From the NCBI RefSeq assembly GCF_014653215.1, contig NZ_BNAI01000001.1:62001-126000 (forward strand): DNA of 64,000 nucleotides, in the 5' to 3' direction. The notes below the pieces were generated by a model. That model did no database searches and had not been told where the DNA came from. It saw only the letters and a list, made by a program, of their open reading frames with translations. How positions within the stretch are numbered: the stretch's first letter is position 1; the number at the start of each line of letters is the position of its first letter. The DNA comes from Pseudolysinimonas yzui. Its GTDB lineage: Bacteria > Actinomycetota > Actinomycetes > Actinomycetales > Microbacteriaceae. A program made the position numbers and the translations under genes. Shown here piece by piece: positions 16,336 through 25,435 of this stretch.

Positions 16336-17259
16336 TCAGCCGCGCATCGCGACGCCGCGCCGCCAGTACCCCATGAACGCGACCTGGGAGCGGTCGACCC
16401 CGAGATCCTTCACGAGGTGCCGGCGCAGGGTGGTGACGACGCCGCTCTCGCCGGCGATCCAGAAGTAGCGGTCGGCGTGGTTCGGCGACTGCGAGATCGA
16501 CTCGCCGAGGCTCGAGAACTTCGGCGTCTCCCACAGGGGGTCCTCGGTGTCGACATCCCGAATCGGCACCTCCGCCGCACCACCGCCGAGGTGATCCAGC
16601 ACCGCCGGGATGAGCCGCGTGCCGTGCGCGTCACCCGACCGCGGCAACCACCGCACCTCGACACCCGGCGGGGTCGCGATCGGAAGGATGTCGGCATCCT
16701 CGGGTACTTCGATGAAGGCGACCCCCTGGGTGTCGCGGTCGACGTCTTCGAGGATGCGGGCGATCGCCGGGGCCGCCGTCTCGTCGCCGGCGAGCAGGAT
16801 CGCGCGGGCCTCGCCCGGGGCGTATTCGATGCCGCCGTCCTCGGCGCGTCCGCGGCGGGGGCCGATCACCAGCAGCTCGTCGCCGACGGCGGCGGCGTCG
16901 GCCCAGCGTGACGCCGGGCCGGTCGAGCCGGGGGCGAGGTGCAGGACGAAGTCGATGATGAGCCGGGTCGTCTCACCCTCGACCTCGAGGCCCCGGATCG
17001 AGTACGTGCGCATCGAGCCACGCTCGTCGTCGGGCAGGGTGAGCCACACACTGTACCAGTCGGCGCTCGGAGGCAACCGGGGAACCGAAGCCCCCGACGC
17101 GGGGAACACCAGCTTGATGCGCTGGTCGAGCACGCGCCCGGGGGTTCCGAAGTCGGCGAGGTCGGCGCCGGCGAAGGTGATGCGCACGAAACTCGGCGAC
17201 ACCCTTTCGACAGCGGCAACGGTCGCGGTGGCGAGCACGAACGGGGAATCAGGAGACAT
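16336..17259 (-). CDS. Siderophore-interacting protein (FAD ferric-siderophore reductase)
   Basis: This 307-residue cytoplasmic flavoprotein of the ViuB/SIP family has an N-terminal FAD-binding barrel with the R-T-Y-S-I-R motif near residue 85 and a C-terminal NAD(P)H domain (AILLAGDETAAPAIARIL). It reduces imported Fe(III)-siderophore to release iron. It is the last gene of the uptake operon, its start overlapping the ATPase gene by 11 bases, and so should follow the iron box at 21112. Confidence 0.9.
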   Translation of the reverse strand: MSPDSPFVLATATVAAVERVSPSFVRITFAGADLADFGTPGRVLDQRIKLVFPASGASVPRLPPSADWYSVWLTLPDDERGSMRTYSIRGLEVEGETTRLIIDFVLHLAPGSTGPASRWADAAAVGDELLVIGPRRGRAEDGGIEYAPGEARAILLAGDETAAPAIARILEDVDRDTQGVAFIEVPEDADILPIATPPGVEVRWLPRSGDAHGTRLIPAVLDHLGGGAAEVPIRDVDTEDPLWETPKFSSLGESISQSPNHADRYFWIAGESGVVTTLRRHLVKDLGVDRSQVAFMGYWRRGVAMRG

Positions 17260-18049
17260 GGTGCCTTCCTCGGGGCAGAACGAGCGGTTTTCCGGTCAGG
17301 GGATCGGCGATGACCTCGCTGTCGAGGCCGAAGACCTCGCTGACGAGTTCGGCGGTGACAACAACCCCCGGCTCGCCGAGAGCGTGCACCCGCCCACGGC
17401 ACACGGCGACGATCTCGTCGGCATAGCGGGAGGCCAGGTTGAGGTCGTGCAGCACCATGACGATCGTCGTGCCGCGCGCGCGGTTGAGGTCGGCGAGCAG
17501 GTCGAGCACCTCGATCTGGTGAGCGACGTCGAGGAAGGTGGTCGGCTCGTCGAGCAACAGGATGTCGGTCTGCTGGGCGAGCGCCATCGCGATCCACACC
17601 CGCTGACGCTGGCCGCCGGAGAGTTCGTCGACCGAGCGGTCGGCGAGGTCGGCGATGCCCGTCGCGTCGAGGGCGGCGGCGACCGCCTCGTCGTCGGCGC
17701 GGCTCCAGCGCGCGAACAGCCCCTGGTGCGGATGCCGCCCGCGGCCGACGAGGTCGGCGACGACGATCCCCTCGGGGGCGATCGGGCTCTGCGGCAGCAG
17801 ACCGATCAGGCGCGCGACCTCTTTCGTGGGGCGCGAGTTCAGCTCGACGCCGTCGAGTACGACCTGCCCCGACTTCGGCGACAGCAGCCGGGCGAGCGCC
17901 CGCAACAGCGTCGACTTGCCGCATCCATTCGCCCCGACGATCGCGGTGATGCGGCCGGGGGCGACCTCGAGCGCGAGCTCGTCGACGACGAGGCGATCGC
18001 CGTAGGCGAGGGTGATCTCGTCGGCGACGAGCTGATGGGTGAGGGTCAT
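17249..18049 (-). CDS. Iron-siderophore ABC transporter ATP-binding protein
   Basis: This 266-residue FecE/FepC-type ATPase has Walker A GANGCGKST near residue 38, signature LSGGQRQRVWIA and Walker B ILLLDEPTTFLD. The frame extends upstream, but protein similarity begins at the ATG (18049), which lies in the stop of the permease gene (ATGA). It energises import by the two FecCD permeases that precede it. Confidence 0.93.
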   Translation of the reverse strand: MTLTHQLVADEITLAYGDRLVVDELALEVAPGRITAIVGANGCGKSTLLRALARLLSPKSGQVVLDGVELNSRPTKEVARLIGLLPQSPIAPEGIVVADLVGRGRHPHQGLFARWSRADDEAVAAALDATGIADLADRSVDELSGGQRQRVWIAMALAQQTDILLLDEPTTFLDVAHQIEVLDLLADLNRARGTTIVMVLHDLNLASRYADEIVAVCRGRVHALGEPGVVVTAELVSEVFGLDSEVIADPLTGKPLVLPRGRHHVS

Positions 18050-19071
18050 AGTGAGGCTCCCGAGCGGTTCGATCTGACGAGCAGGTAGACGAGGTAGGGC
18101 GCGCCGATGAGGCCCGTGACGACCCCCACCGGGTAGCGCGTGCCGAGCGCGAATTGGCCGACGAGGTCGCCGGCGACGACGAGCAGCGCCCCGACGAGCG
18201 CGGCGGGCACGAGCAGCGAAGCTCCGGATGCCGTGATGCGTGCCGCGATCGGTCCGGCCATGAAGGCGACGAAGGCGATCGGCCCGGCCGCGGCGGTCGC
18301 GAAGGCGATGAGGGCGACGGCGGCGAGGATGAGCAGCAGCCGGGTCGGGCGCAACCGCACGCCGAGGGCCGCCGCTGCGTCGTCGCCGAGCCGGAGCGCG
18401 TCGAGGTCGCGGCGTCGCGACACCAGCAGGGGAGCGAGCACGAGCGTCGCGAGCGCGAGGGGCGCCACCCGCTCCCACGAGGCCCCGTTGAGACTGCCGG
18501 CGAGCCACTGCAGCGCGGCCTGGATGTCCCACGCCGCCGCCCGGGTCAGCACGTACGACACGACGCTGTGCAGCATCGCCGCGACGCCGATGCCGATGAG
18601 GATGAGGCGCGCCCCCGCGAAACCGCGGCGCCAGGACAACCCGTAGATCGCGGTCGCGGTGACGAGGGCTCCGGCGAGGGCGAGGAACGACACCGCCGTC
18701 TCATCGAGCGACAGCACCACGATGCCGACGACCGCCGCAGCACTCGCCCCGGTCGAGATGCCGATGATGTCGGGGGAGGCGAGCGGATTGCGCAGCATCG
18801 TCTGGAACGTGATCCCCGCCATGCCGAAGGCGAGGCCGGCGAGCATCCCGAGCACGACGCGCGGCAGCCGCAGCTCGCCGACGGTGAACGACGCTCCGGG
18901 CACCTGTTCACCGAGCAGCACCCGCAGCACCTCGTCGGGGGAGTAGAAGGTGTTGCCGACCATCAGAGTGACGGCGACGACGCCGAGCAGCGCGACGCAG
19001 AGCCCGGCGATGAGCAGCGCATTCCGTTGCCGGCGGTGCACCCGGCCGGCGCGAAGAGTCGTGGCGGTCAC
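18046..19071 (-). CDS. Iron-siderophore ABC permease (FecCD family), second subunit
   Basis: This 341-residue FecCD permease has about nine to ten hydrophobic helices and the family blocks RLPRVVLGMLAGLAFGMAGITFQ and RNPLASPDIIGISTGASAAAV. It forms a heterodimer channel with the neighbouring permease. It overlaps both flanking genes by 4 bases. Confidence 0.93.
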   Translation of the reverse strand: MTATTLRAGRVHRRQRNALLIAGLCVALLGVVAVTLMVGNTFYSPDEVLRVLLGEQVPGASFTVGELRLPRVVLGMLAGLAFGMAGITFQTMLRNPLASPDIIGISTGASAAAVVGIVVLSLDETAVSFLALAGALVTATAIYGLSWRRGFAGARLILIGIGVAAMLHSVVSYVLTRAAAWDIQAALQWLAGSLNGASWERVAPLALATLVLAPLLVSRRRDLDALRLGDDAAAALGVRLRPTRLLLILAAVALIAFATAAAGPIAFVAFMAGPIAARITASGASLLVPAALVGALLVVAGDLVGQFALGTRYPVGVVTGLIGAPYLVYLLVRSNRSGASL

Positions 19072-20060
19072 AGGGCACGCACCTTCTGGCGGCGCACGAT
19101 CCAGATGAAGAACGGGGCGCCGATGAGCGCGGTGACGATCCCCACCTCGATCTCTTCGGGCCGGGCGACGACGCGCCCGAGGACGTCCGCCGCGACGAGC
19201 AGCCCGGCTCCGGCGATCGCCGTGAACGGCAGCAGCCAGCGCTGATCCGAGCCGACGACCAGCCGGCAGAGGTGCGGGATGACGAGTCCGACGAACCCGA
19301 TCGGGCCCGCGACGGCGGTCGCCGCCCCGCAGAGCAGCACGGCGCCGAGCGCCGCGATGAGGCGCGTGCGTCGCACCTGCGTGCCGAGCCCCGCCGCGAG
19401 GTCATCGCCGAGGGCGAGGGTGTTGAGGCCGCGCCCCGACAGCACGACGATCACGGCCCCAGCCAGCAGGAACGGCGCGACGACGCCGATGCGATCCCAC
19501 TCCGCACCGCCGACACCGCCGATCTGCCAGAACTGGAAGGTCGTGAGGATGTCGACGCGCGGCAGCAGCACGGCGCTCACCAGCGACGAGAGCGCCGCCG
19601 AGGTCGCGGCCCCGGCGAGGGCGAGCTTGAGCGGCGTCGCACCCCCGCGGCCGAGCGACCCGACCGCGTAGACGAACACCGCGGCCACCGCGGCGCCGAG
19701 GGTCGCGACCCCGATGTAGCCGTAGGGGTCGGAGAGCCCGAAGAAGGCGATGCCGATCACGACGGCGAGGGCGGCTCCGCTCGAGACACCGAGGATGCCG
19801 GGGTCGGCGAGCGGGTTGCGCGTCACCGCCTGCATGGTCGCGCCGGAAAGGGCGAGGGCGGCGCCGACGAGCAGCGCGAGCACCGTTCGCGGCACTCGAG
19901 CAGCGACCGCGGCCTGCCCGACCCCGTTCGCATCGCCGGCCAACGCCGCGATCAGCTCATGGAGGGAGATCTCGCGATTGCCGAACGCGACGGATGCCAG
20001 CGCCAGCAGCACGAGGCATCCCGCGCCCGCACCGACCCACGCCAGTCGTGCGGTGCTCAC
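19068..20060 (-). CDS. Iron-siderophore ABC permease (FecCD family), first subunit
   Basis: This 330-residue FecCD permease shows RVPRTVLALLVGAALALSG and RNPLADPGILGVSSGAALAV, the same blocks as its partner. GTG at 20060 is chosen because it overlaps the stop of the binding-protein gene (GTGA) and directly precedes the first hydrophobic helix; the frame itself is open further. Confidence 0.93.
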   Translation of the reverse strand: MSTARLAWVGAGAGCLVLLALASVAFGNREISLHELIAALAGDANGVGQAAVAARVPRTVLALLVGAALALSGATMQAVTRNPLADPGILGVSSGAALAVVIGIAFFGLSDPYGYIGVATLGAAVAAVFVYAVGSLGRGGATPLKLALAGAATSAALSSLVSAVLLPRVDILTTFQFWQIGGVGGAEWDRIGVVAPFLLAGAVIVVLSGRGLNTLALGDDLAAGLGTQVRRTRLIAALGAVLLCGAATAVAGPIGFVGLVIPHLCRLVVGSDQRWLLPFTAIAGAGLLVAADVLGRVVARPEEIEVGIVTALIGAPFFIWIVRRQKVRAL

Positions 20061-21082
20061 CCGGCCGGGGTGAGGGCGGCGGCGAGCAGGTCGAAGTACT
20101 GCTCGATGCCCCAGCGGATCGACAGCGGCGACGGGTTCGCGGCGGCGGCGATCGGCGTCGACTCCGGGAGGATCGCGATGCGACCCTCGGCGATCGCTGG
20201 AATTTGCGACAGCAGCGGGTCGGCCTGCAGCGCCGCGATGAGGGCGCCCTCGGTGTCGCCGTAGGTGACGAAGAGGTCGACGTCGGCGAACTGGTCGGCC
20301 TGCTCGGCGCTGACGGTGACGTAGAACCCGTCGGTGCCGGCCGACTCCTGCTCGACGATCGCCGGGGTCGGCAGCCCGAGGCTCTCGAGGAACCCGGGGC
20401 GGGTGTCGTGGCTCGTGTAGAAGCCGATCTGGCTGAGGTCGTTCGGGTCGATGTACGAGAACAGCACCGTGGCATCCGCGAGGTCGGGGTGCTCGGCGAG
20501 CGCGGCGTCGACCTCGGCGTGCAGGTCGGCGATCAGCTCGTCGCCTTCCGCGGCGAGCCCGAGCGCCGTCGAGCTGAGGCGGATCATGTCCTCGTACGAG
20601 GTGCCCCAGGCGGTCTCGGGGTAGGCGACGACGGGCGCGATCTTCGAGAGCGTGTCGTACTCCTCCTGCGTGAGGCCGGAGTACGAGGCGAGGATCACAT
20701 CGGGCTGCGTGTCGGCGACGGCCTCGAAGTCGATGCCGTCGGTCTCGTCGAAGAGCACGGGCGTTTCGGCGCCGAGCTCGGCGAGCCGCTCCTCGTCCCA
20801 CGGCAGCACGCCGTCGCCGTCGTCGTCGCCCCAGGTGGCCTTGCTCATGCCGACGGGCACGATTCCGAGTGCGAGCGGCACCTCGTGGTTCGCCCACGCG
20901 ACGGTCGCGACCCGCTCGGGCGCCTGGGGAAGCGTGGTCTCGCCGAAGGCGTGCTCGATCGTGATGGGGAAGGCGCCATCCGACGCCGTGCCACCGGAGC
21001 CGGTCGGCGGGGTGGCGCACGCGGCGAGGGAGAGGGCGACGGTCGCGACGGCGACGATCCCGAGGACACGGGGGAATCTCAC
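20057..21082 (-). CDS. Iron-siderophore substrate-binding lipoprotein
   Basis: This 341-residue protein has a lipoprotein signal ending at the lipobox L-A-A-C (about residue 22), so it is anchored outside the membrane. The mature part has the two-lobe class III binding-protein fold (FecB type) with ERVATVAWANHEVPLALGIV. It captures ferric siderophore and delivers it to the FecCD permeases. It is the first gene of the operon; the DtxR/IdeR box lies 30 bases upstream. Confidence 0.93.
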   Translation of the reverse strand: MRFPRVLGIVAVATVALSLAACATPPTGSGGTASDGAFPITIEHAFGETTLPQAPERVATVAWANHEVPLALGIVPVGMSKATWGDDDGDGVLPWDEERLAELGAETPVLFDETDGIDFEAVADTQPDVILASYSGLTQEEYDTLSKIAPVVAYPETAWGTSYEDMIRLSSTALGLAAEGDELIADLHAEVDAALAEHPDLADATVLFSYIDPNDLSQIGFYTSHDTRPGFLESLGLPTPAIVEQESAGTDGFYVTVSAEQADQFADVDLFVTYGDTEGALIAALQADPLLSQIPAIAEGRIAILPESTPIAAAANPSPLSIRWGIEQYFDLLAAALTPAG

Positions 21083-21111
21083 GGCAGGGGAGCCTTTCAG
21101 GTCGAGCGTTG

Positions 21112-21130
21112 TTAGGTCAGGCTAACCTAA
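21112..21130 (-). promoter_or_regulatory. DtxR/IdeR-type iron box
   Basis: TTAGGTCAGGCTAACCTAA reads as two 9-base arms around a central base, with 8 of 9 arm positions symmetric. It is close to the known actinobacterial consensus TTAGGTTAGSCTAACCTAA. It lies upstream of the binding-protein gene, so iron-loaded DtxR/IdeR should repress the whole siderophore operon. Confidence 0.88.
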
Positions 21131-21175
21131 CATCCACTCCACCTGAGGAGTCAAACCCGGGTCGTCACCCCGACG

Positions 21176-22411
21176 TCATCCGACGGCGTCGTCCTCCACG
21201 GCTTTCGGCGATTGGGGGCTGACGCCGAAGAGCGTCTCGATGGCGCGTTCCACGGCGTCGAGGTCGCCCGAGGCCGCGTGATCGCGGGCCCGAACCGACG
21301 GTTGATGCAACAGCACACCTGCGAGGTGACGCAGCGCGGCCTCGGTGCGCTCGTCGACGCCGTGCCGGGCACGGTGCCGGGCGATCTCGGCCTGCAACAC
21401 CTCGTCGACGTGACGGCGCAGTGCGACGATCGCCGGCGCGGCACGACGGTCGGACTCGAACGCGGCGGCCGCGTTGCCGACGACCTCGTGTACTCCGGCC
21501 CCGAGTTCGGGAAGCACCGCGTGGCGGCCGATCAACTCCAGGTCGAGCAGCTCGACGCCCGGCAGCGCGCCGACGGCAGGCTCGACGTTGCGCGGAAGCC
21601 CGAGGTCGATGACGAGCCGAGGCGCGTCGTCGGGGATGTCGGCGGCGGTCACGACGTAGCGGGCGGTGCAGGTGATGACGACGGCGGCCGAGCGGATGGC
21701 CTCGCGCAGGTCGCGCTCGGCACCCACCCCGTAGCGCACCGCGAACTGCTGTGCGCGACCGGTGGCTGAGAACACCCGGATGTCGGTCGCACCTCGGGCG
21801 CGCAGCGCCGCGACGGTGGTCGCCGCATAGCTGCCCGTTCCCACGAGAAGCACCGCGACATCCGACCAGTCGGGAACGCGCGAGTCGGCCATGTCGAGGG
21901 CGACGCGGGCGATCGAGCGGCCCGCCGCGGCGAGGTCGCCGTGCGCGCGCGCCTCGCGGGCGGCGTGGGCCGAGCGCTGGAACAGCAGCTCGAGACCGCT
22001 GGATGTGGTGCCCGCCTCTCGCGCTTCGCGCAGGGCGCGCTGCACCTGGCCCGCGATCTCCTCCTCGCCGACGACCATCGACTCGAGCCCGGAGCTGACC
22101 GCGAAGAGGTGGCGCACGACATCCTGACCGGTCAGCGCGACGGCGGTCGCCCGCAGCGTTTCGGCATCCTCACCGGCCCGCAGCGCCAGCGCGTCGATGA
22201 CCGCCTCGATCGCGAGTTCGGGGCCCGCGGTGAGCGGCTCGTCGAGCTCGATGTAGGCCTCGAAGCGGTTGCAGGTGGCCAGCACGACGGCGCCCCGCAC
22301 GAAATCGGACTCGACGATGAGATCCGCGGCGGTCGTCGAAGCGACCCGCGAGATACGGTCGAGAACGTCGAACTCGGTGTTGCGATGGTTCGCCGTCAGG
22401 CAGAACAGCAC
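21176..22411 (-). CDS. hemA: Glutamyl-tRNA reductase
   Basis: This 411-residue enzyme reduces Glu-tRNA to glutamate-1-semialdehyde, the first committed step of C5 heme synthesis. The nucleophile is C47 in L-A-T-C-N-R-F-E; the NADPH domain includes VLLVGTGSYAATTVAAL. GTG start with TAGAAT 6 bases upstream, so probably leaderless. It diverges from hemE with only 26 bases between, while its product feeds hemL at the far end of that operon. Confidence 0.94.
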   Translation of the reverse strand: MLFCLTANHRNTEFDVLDRISRVASTTAADLIVESDFVRGAVVLATCNRFEAYIELDEPLTAGPELAIEAVIDALALRAGEDAETLRATAVALTGQDVVRHLFAVSSGLESMVVGEEEIAGQVQRALREAREAGTTSSGLELLFQRSAHAAREARAHGDLAAAGRSIARVALDMADSRVPDWSDVAVLLVGTGSYAATTVAALRARGATDIRVFSATGRAQQFAVRYGVGAERDLREAIRSAAVVITCTARYVVTAADIPDDAPRLVIDLGLPRNVEPAVGALPGVELLDLELIGRHAVLPELGAGVHEVVGNAAAAFESDRRAAPAIVALRRHVDEVLQAEIARHRARHGVDERTEAALRHLAGVLLHQPSVRARDHAASGDLDAVERAIETLFGVSPQSPKAVEDDAVG

Positions 22412-22417
22412 CAGCCG

Positions 22418-22423
22418 ATTCTA
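22418..22423 (-). promoter_or_regulatory. Candidate -10 box of hemA
   Basis: TAGAAT (minus strand) lies 6 bases before the GTG at 22411. The matching -35 would fall inside the first codons of hemE, so the two divergent promoters must overlap coding sequence. Confidence 0.5.
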
Positions 22424-22437
22424 CCTAGGGTGGAAGG

Positions 22438-23502
22438 ATGCCCCTTCCCGCCGACCATCCCCTCGCCGACGGGCGCACCGGTTCGTCGGCGCTCATTCAG
22501 GCCGCTCGCGGCGCGCGCCCGCCCGTGCGCCCGGTGTGGTTCATGCGGCAGGCCGGCCGGTCGCTTCCCGAGTACCGGGAGTTGCGGGCCGGCGGCGACA
22601 TGCTCGCGGCGTGCCTGAATCCCGAGATGGCCGCCGAGATCACCCTCCAGCCGGTGCGCCGCCACGGGGTCGACGCGGCCGTGTACTTCAGCGACATCGT
22701 CGTGCCCGTGCTGCTCGCCGGCGTCGCGGTGCAGATCGTGCCGGGTCGGGGCCCGGTGTTCGACGAACCGGTGCGATCCGCGGCGGATGTCGCGCGCCTG
22801 CCCCGTCTCGACCCCGATGCGCTCGCCCCGATCTCGGATGCCGTTGCCCGCGTCGTCGCGGAACTCGGCGACACCCCGCTCATCGGATTCGGCGGGGCGC
22901 CGTACACGCTCGCCTCCTACCTCGTCGAGGGCGGGCCGTCGAAGGAGCAGCTGCAGACTCGCGCCCTCATGCACTCCGACCCCGCGACCTGGGCCGCGCT
23001 GCTCGACTGGTGCGCCGACGTCACGGGCGCATTCCTGCAGGCGCAGGTGCTCGCGGGCGCGAGCGCCGTGCAGCTGTTCGACTCGTGGGCGGGGTCGCTG
23101 TCGCGCTCCGACTACGAGCGCTCCGTGTTGCCCCACTCGAAGCGGGCGCTCGACGCGGTCGCCGACCTCGGCATCCCGCGCATCCACTTCGGGGTCGGCA
23201 CCGCGCACCTGCTCGACCTGCTGCCGACCGCCGGAGCTGATGTGATCGGGATCGACTGGCGCGTGCCGCTCGACGAAGCCGCGCGCCGGCTGCCGGGTGT
23301 CGTGTTGCAGGGCAACATCGACCCCGCGCTGCTGTTCGCGCCCGCTGAAGTGCTCGACCGCCACGTCGCCGACGTGCTGCGCCGCGGTGACGCCGCCCCC
23401 GCCCACATCGTCAACCTCGGCCACGGCGTTCCCCCCGACGCCGACCCGGGAGTGCTCACCCACATCGTCGAGTTCGTCCATGCCCAAGGACTCGGTGGTT
23501 GA
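22438..23502 (+). CDS. hemE: Uroporphyrinogen decarboxylase
   Basis: This 354-residue cytoplasmic enzyme converts uroporphyrinogen III to coproporphyrinogen III by four decarboxylations. The N-terminal signature [13 protein letters not shown] (34-46) holds the active-site Arg residues, and [17 protein letters not shown] is the second family block. ATG preceded by GGTGGAAGG. First gene of the seven-gene heme operon. Confidence 0.95.
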   Translation: MPLPADHPLADGRTGSSALIQAARGARPPVRPVWFMRQAGRSLPEYRELRAGGDMLAACLNPEMAAEITLQPVRRHGVDAAVYFSDIVVPVLLAGVAVQIVPGRGPVFDEPVRSAADVARLPRLDPDALAPISDAVARVVAELGDTPLIGFGGAPYTLASYLVEGGPSKEQLQTRALMHSDPATWAALLDWCADVTGAFLQAQVLAGASAVQLFDSWAGSLSRSDYERSVLPHSKRALDAVADLGIPRIHFGVGTAHLLDLLPTAGADVIGIDWRVPLDEAARRLPGVVLQGNIDPALLFAPAEVLDRHVADVLRRGDAAPAHIVNLGHGVPPDADPGVLTHIVEFVHAQGLGG

Positions 23503-23531
23503 GTAGCCCGCGCGACACGCGTGTCGAAACC
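23497..23531 (+). repeat. REP-like palindromic element at the hemE/hemY junction
   Basis: The 35-base stretch opens with GGTTGAGTAG and closes with GTCGAAACC. It contains the perfect palindrome CGACACGCGTGTCG at 23513-23526. This GGTTGAGTAG...GTCGAAACC form is known to me as a common dispersed repeat in Microbacteriaceae. It supplies the last codons of hemE and the TTG start plus first ten codons of hemY. Confidence 0.65.
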
Positions 23532-24773
23532 CCACCCGCCGAAGCCCCCGCCACGACCGTGATCGGCGGCGGAATCGCCGGCCTCCTCGTCGCCCTGCGC
23601 CTCGCCGAAGGCGGGCACCGCGTGACCCTCCTCGAAGCCGCCGACCGCCTCGGCGGGCAGCTCGCCCCCCAACGCCTCGCGGGAGTCGAGCTGGATGCCG
23701 GCGCCGAGTCGTTCGCGACGCGCGGCACCGCGGTCACCGCCCTTCTCACCGAGCTCGGCCTCGACGGCGACGTCGTCATCCCCGGGGGCGGCACGGCCTG
23801 GCTGCACCGGGCGCGCGGGGCGGTGCCCCTCCCGGCGGCGGGGGTGCTCGGCATCCCGGCGCACCCTCTCGCTCCCGATGTCGTGCGCGCGATCGGTCTC
23901 GCGGGCGCCTGGCGGGCGCGTCTCGACGCCGTGCTGCCGCGTCGGGTCGGAGGCGACGCGACGACGCTGGGGGAGCTGGTCGAAGCGCGCATGGGCCGCG
24001 CCGTGCTCGACGCGCTCGTCACCCCCGTCGTGCGCGGCGTGTACTCGCGCGAGCCCGGCGATCTGCCGCTCGCGGTCGCGGCCCCCACCCTGCTCGATCG
24101 GCTGCGGCAGCACGGGTCGCTGGCCGCGGCCGTGGCGGGTCTGCGCGCGAACGCCCCCGCCGGGTCGCTGGTCGCGAGCCTGCGCGGCGGCATGTTCCGA
24201 CTGGCCGCCGCGCTGGCCGACGCGTGTCGAGCGAGCGGCGTCGACCTCCGCACGGGGGTGCGGGTCGACGCACTGCCGCCCGGACGGGTCGTGCTCGCCG
24301 CGCCCGCACCGGGGGCCGCGCCCGGTCGCACGGTGACGGTCGTGACGCTGGTCGTGCGCACCCCGCTTCTCGACGGCGCCCCCCGCGGCTCCGGGGTGCT
24401 CGTCGCGCCGGGCGGCGGCGTCGAGGCCCGCGCGCTCACCCACCTCACCGCGAAGTGGGACTGGATCGCCGACGCGTTCGAGGGCGCCCACGCGCTGCGG
24501 CTCTCGTACGACGGGGTGCCGACCGACGCCGTCGCGCAGGCGCGGCGCGACGCATCCACGATCTTCGGCGTCGACCTGCCCGACCCGCTCGACAGCGCCG
24601 TGCGCACCTGGCACCGCCCGGCCCCCGAGACGCACGACGACGGCACGCTGCGCACGGGCGAGCCGGTCGCCGGCTCCGGGCTCGCCGCCGTCGTCGCGCA
24701 CGCCGAGTCGCTCGCGGCAGCGATCCTCACCGATTCGCGCCCCGCCGCGACGGGGGAGAGGATGGACGGGTGA
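23499..24773 (+). CDS. hemY: Coproporphyrinogen III/protoporphyrinogen oxidase (HemY/CgoX)
   Basis: This 424-residue FAD enzyme has the dinucleotide-binding motif V-I-G-G-G-I-A-G (21-28) and the amine-oxidase-like fold. With HemQ and HemH as neighbours it most likely acts as CgoX, oxidising coproporphyrinogen III to coproporphyrin III. The TTG start overlaps the hemE stop (TTGA). The first ten residues lie within a palindromic repeat; a GTG at V21 would be too late, since it starts at the FAD motif. Confidence 0.9.
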   Translation: MSSPRDTRVETPPAEAPATTVIGGGIAGLLVALRLAEGGHRVTLLEAADRLGGQLAPQRLAGVELDAGAESFATRGTAVTALLTELGLDGDVVIPGGGTAWLHRARGAVPLPAAGVLGIPAHPLAPDVVRAIGLAGAWRARLDAVLPRRVGGDATTLGELVEARMGRAVLDALVTPVVRGVYSREPGDLPLAVAAPTLLDRLRQHGSLAAAVAGLRANAPAGSLVASLRGGMFRLAAALADACRASGVDLRTGVRVDALPPGRVVLAAPAPGAAPGRTVTVVTLVVRTPLLDGAPRGSGVLVAPGGGVEARALTHLTAKWDWIADAFEGAHALRLSYDGVPTDAVAQARRDASTIFGVDLPDPLDSAVRTWHRPAPETHDDGTLRTGEPVAGSGLAAVVAHAESLAAAILTDSRPAATGERMDG

Positions 24774-25435
24774 CCGACTCCGGTGCCGACCAGCCCTCCC
24801 ACTTCACGCTCTGGGCGGTGCTGCGCCGCACGCGCGCGACTCCCTCCGGCGGCGAGACCCTCGCGGCCGCGATCGACGCTCTGCCCGCAGGTGCCACGCT
24901 GCGGGGGATCTACGACGTCTCGGGCCTGCGCGCCGACGCCGATCTCATGCTGTGGCTGACCGGCGACTCCGCCGACGTGTTGCAGACGGCGCTGCGGGTG
25001 TTGCGTCGTAGCGCCGAGCTCGAGGTGCTCGACCCCACCTGGAACGCCCTCGGGGTGCACCGCGATGCCGAGTTCACCCGCGACCACCTGCCGGCGTTCG
25101 CCCGCGGCCTGCCGCCGAAGACGTGGCTGTGCGTCTACCCGTTCGTGCGCTCCTACGAGTGGTACCTGCTGCCCGACGACGAACGCCGCGGCCTGCTGGG
25201 CGAGCACGGCCGCGCGGGAGCGGCGTTCACGAGCGTGCAGACGAACACCGTCGCCTCGTTCGCCCTCGGCGACTACGAGTGGATTCTCGCGCTCGAAGCC
25301 GACGACCCGGTCGAACTCGTCGACCTGATGCGCGCCCTCCGCTCGACCGGAGCCCGGCGGCACGTGCGCGAAGAGGTGCCGTTCTTCACGGGGCGGCTGC
25401 TCGACCCCGCCGAGGTCGCCGAGGTGTTGTCGTGA
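24770..25435 (+). CDS. hemQ: Coproheme decarboxylase (HemQ/ChdC)
   Basis: This 221-residue chlorite-dismutase-fold enzyme performs the last step of the coproporphyrin-dependent pathway, decarboxylating coproheme to heme b with H2O2. The family block Y123-P-F-V-R-S-Y-E-W-Y-L-L-P and the following EHGR are present. GTG start inside the hemY stop (GTGA); the open frame upstream is not part of the family. Its presence decides which heme route this organism uses. Confidence 0.92.
   Translation: MTDSGADQPSHFTLWAVLRRTRATPSGGETLAAAIDALPAGATLRGIYDVSGLRADADLMLWLTGDSADVLQTALRVLRRSAELEVLDPTWNALGVHRDAEFTRDHLPAFARGLPPKTWLCVYPFVRSYEWYLLPDDERRGLLGEHGRAGAAFTSVQTNTVASFALGDYEWILALEADDPVELVDLMRALRSTGARRHVREEVPFFTGRLLDPAEVAEVLS

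Noticed and set aside
21112-21130. Fur box
   Set aside because: The sequence fits the DtxR/IdeR TTAGGTTAG-type palindrome rather than the GATAATGAT-type Fur repeat.
21083-22437. Riboswitch or T-box upstream of the heme genes
   Set aside because: The gaps (93 bases before the binding-protein gene, 26 bases between hemA and hemE) are too short and hold only promoter and operator elements.
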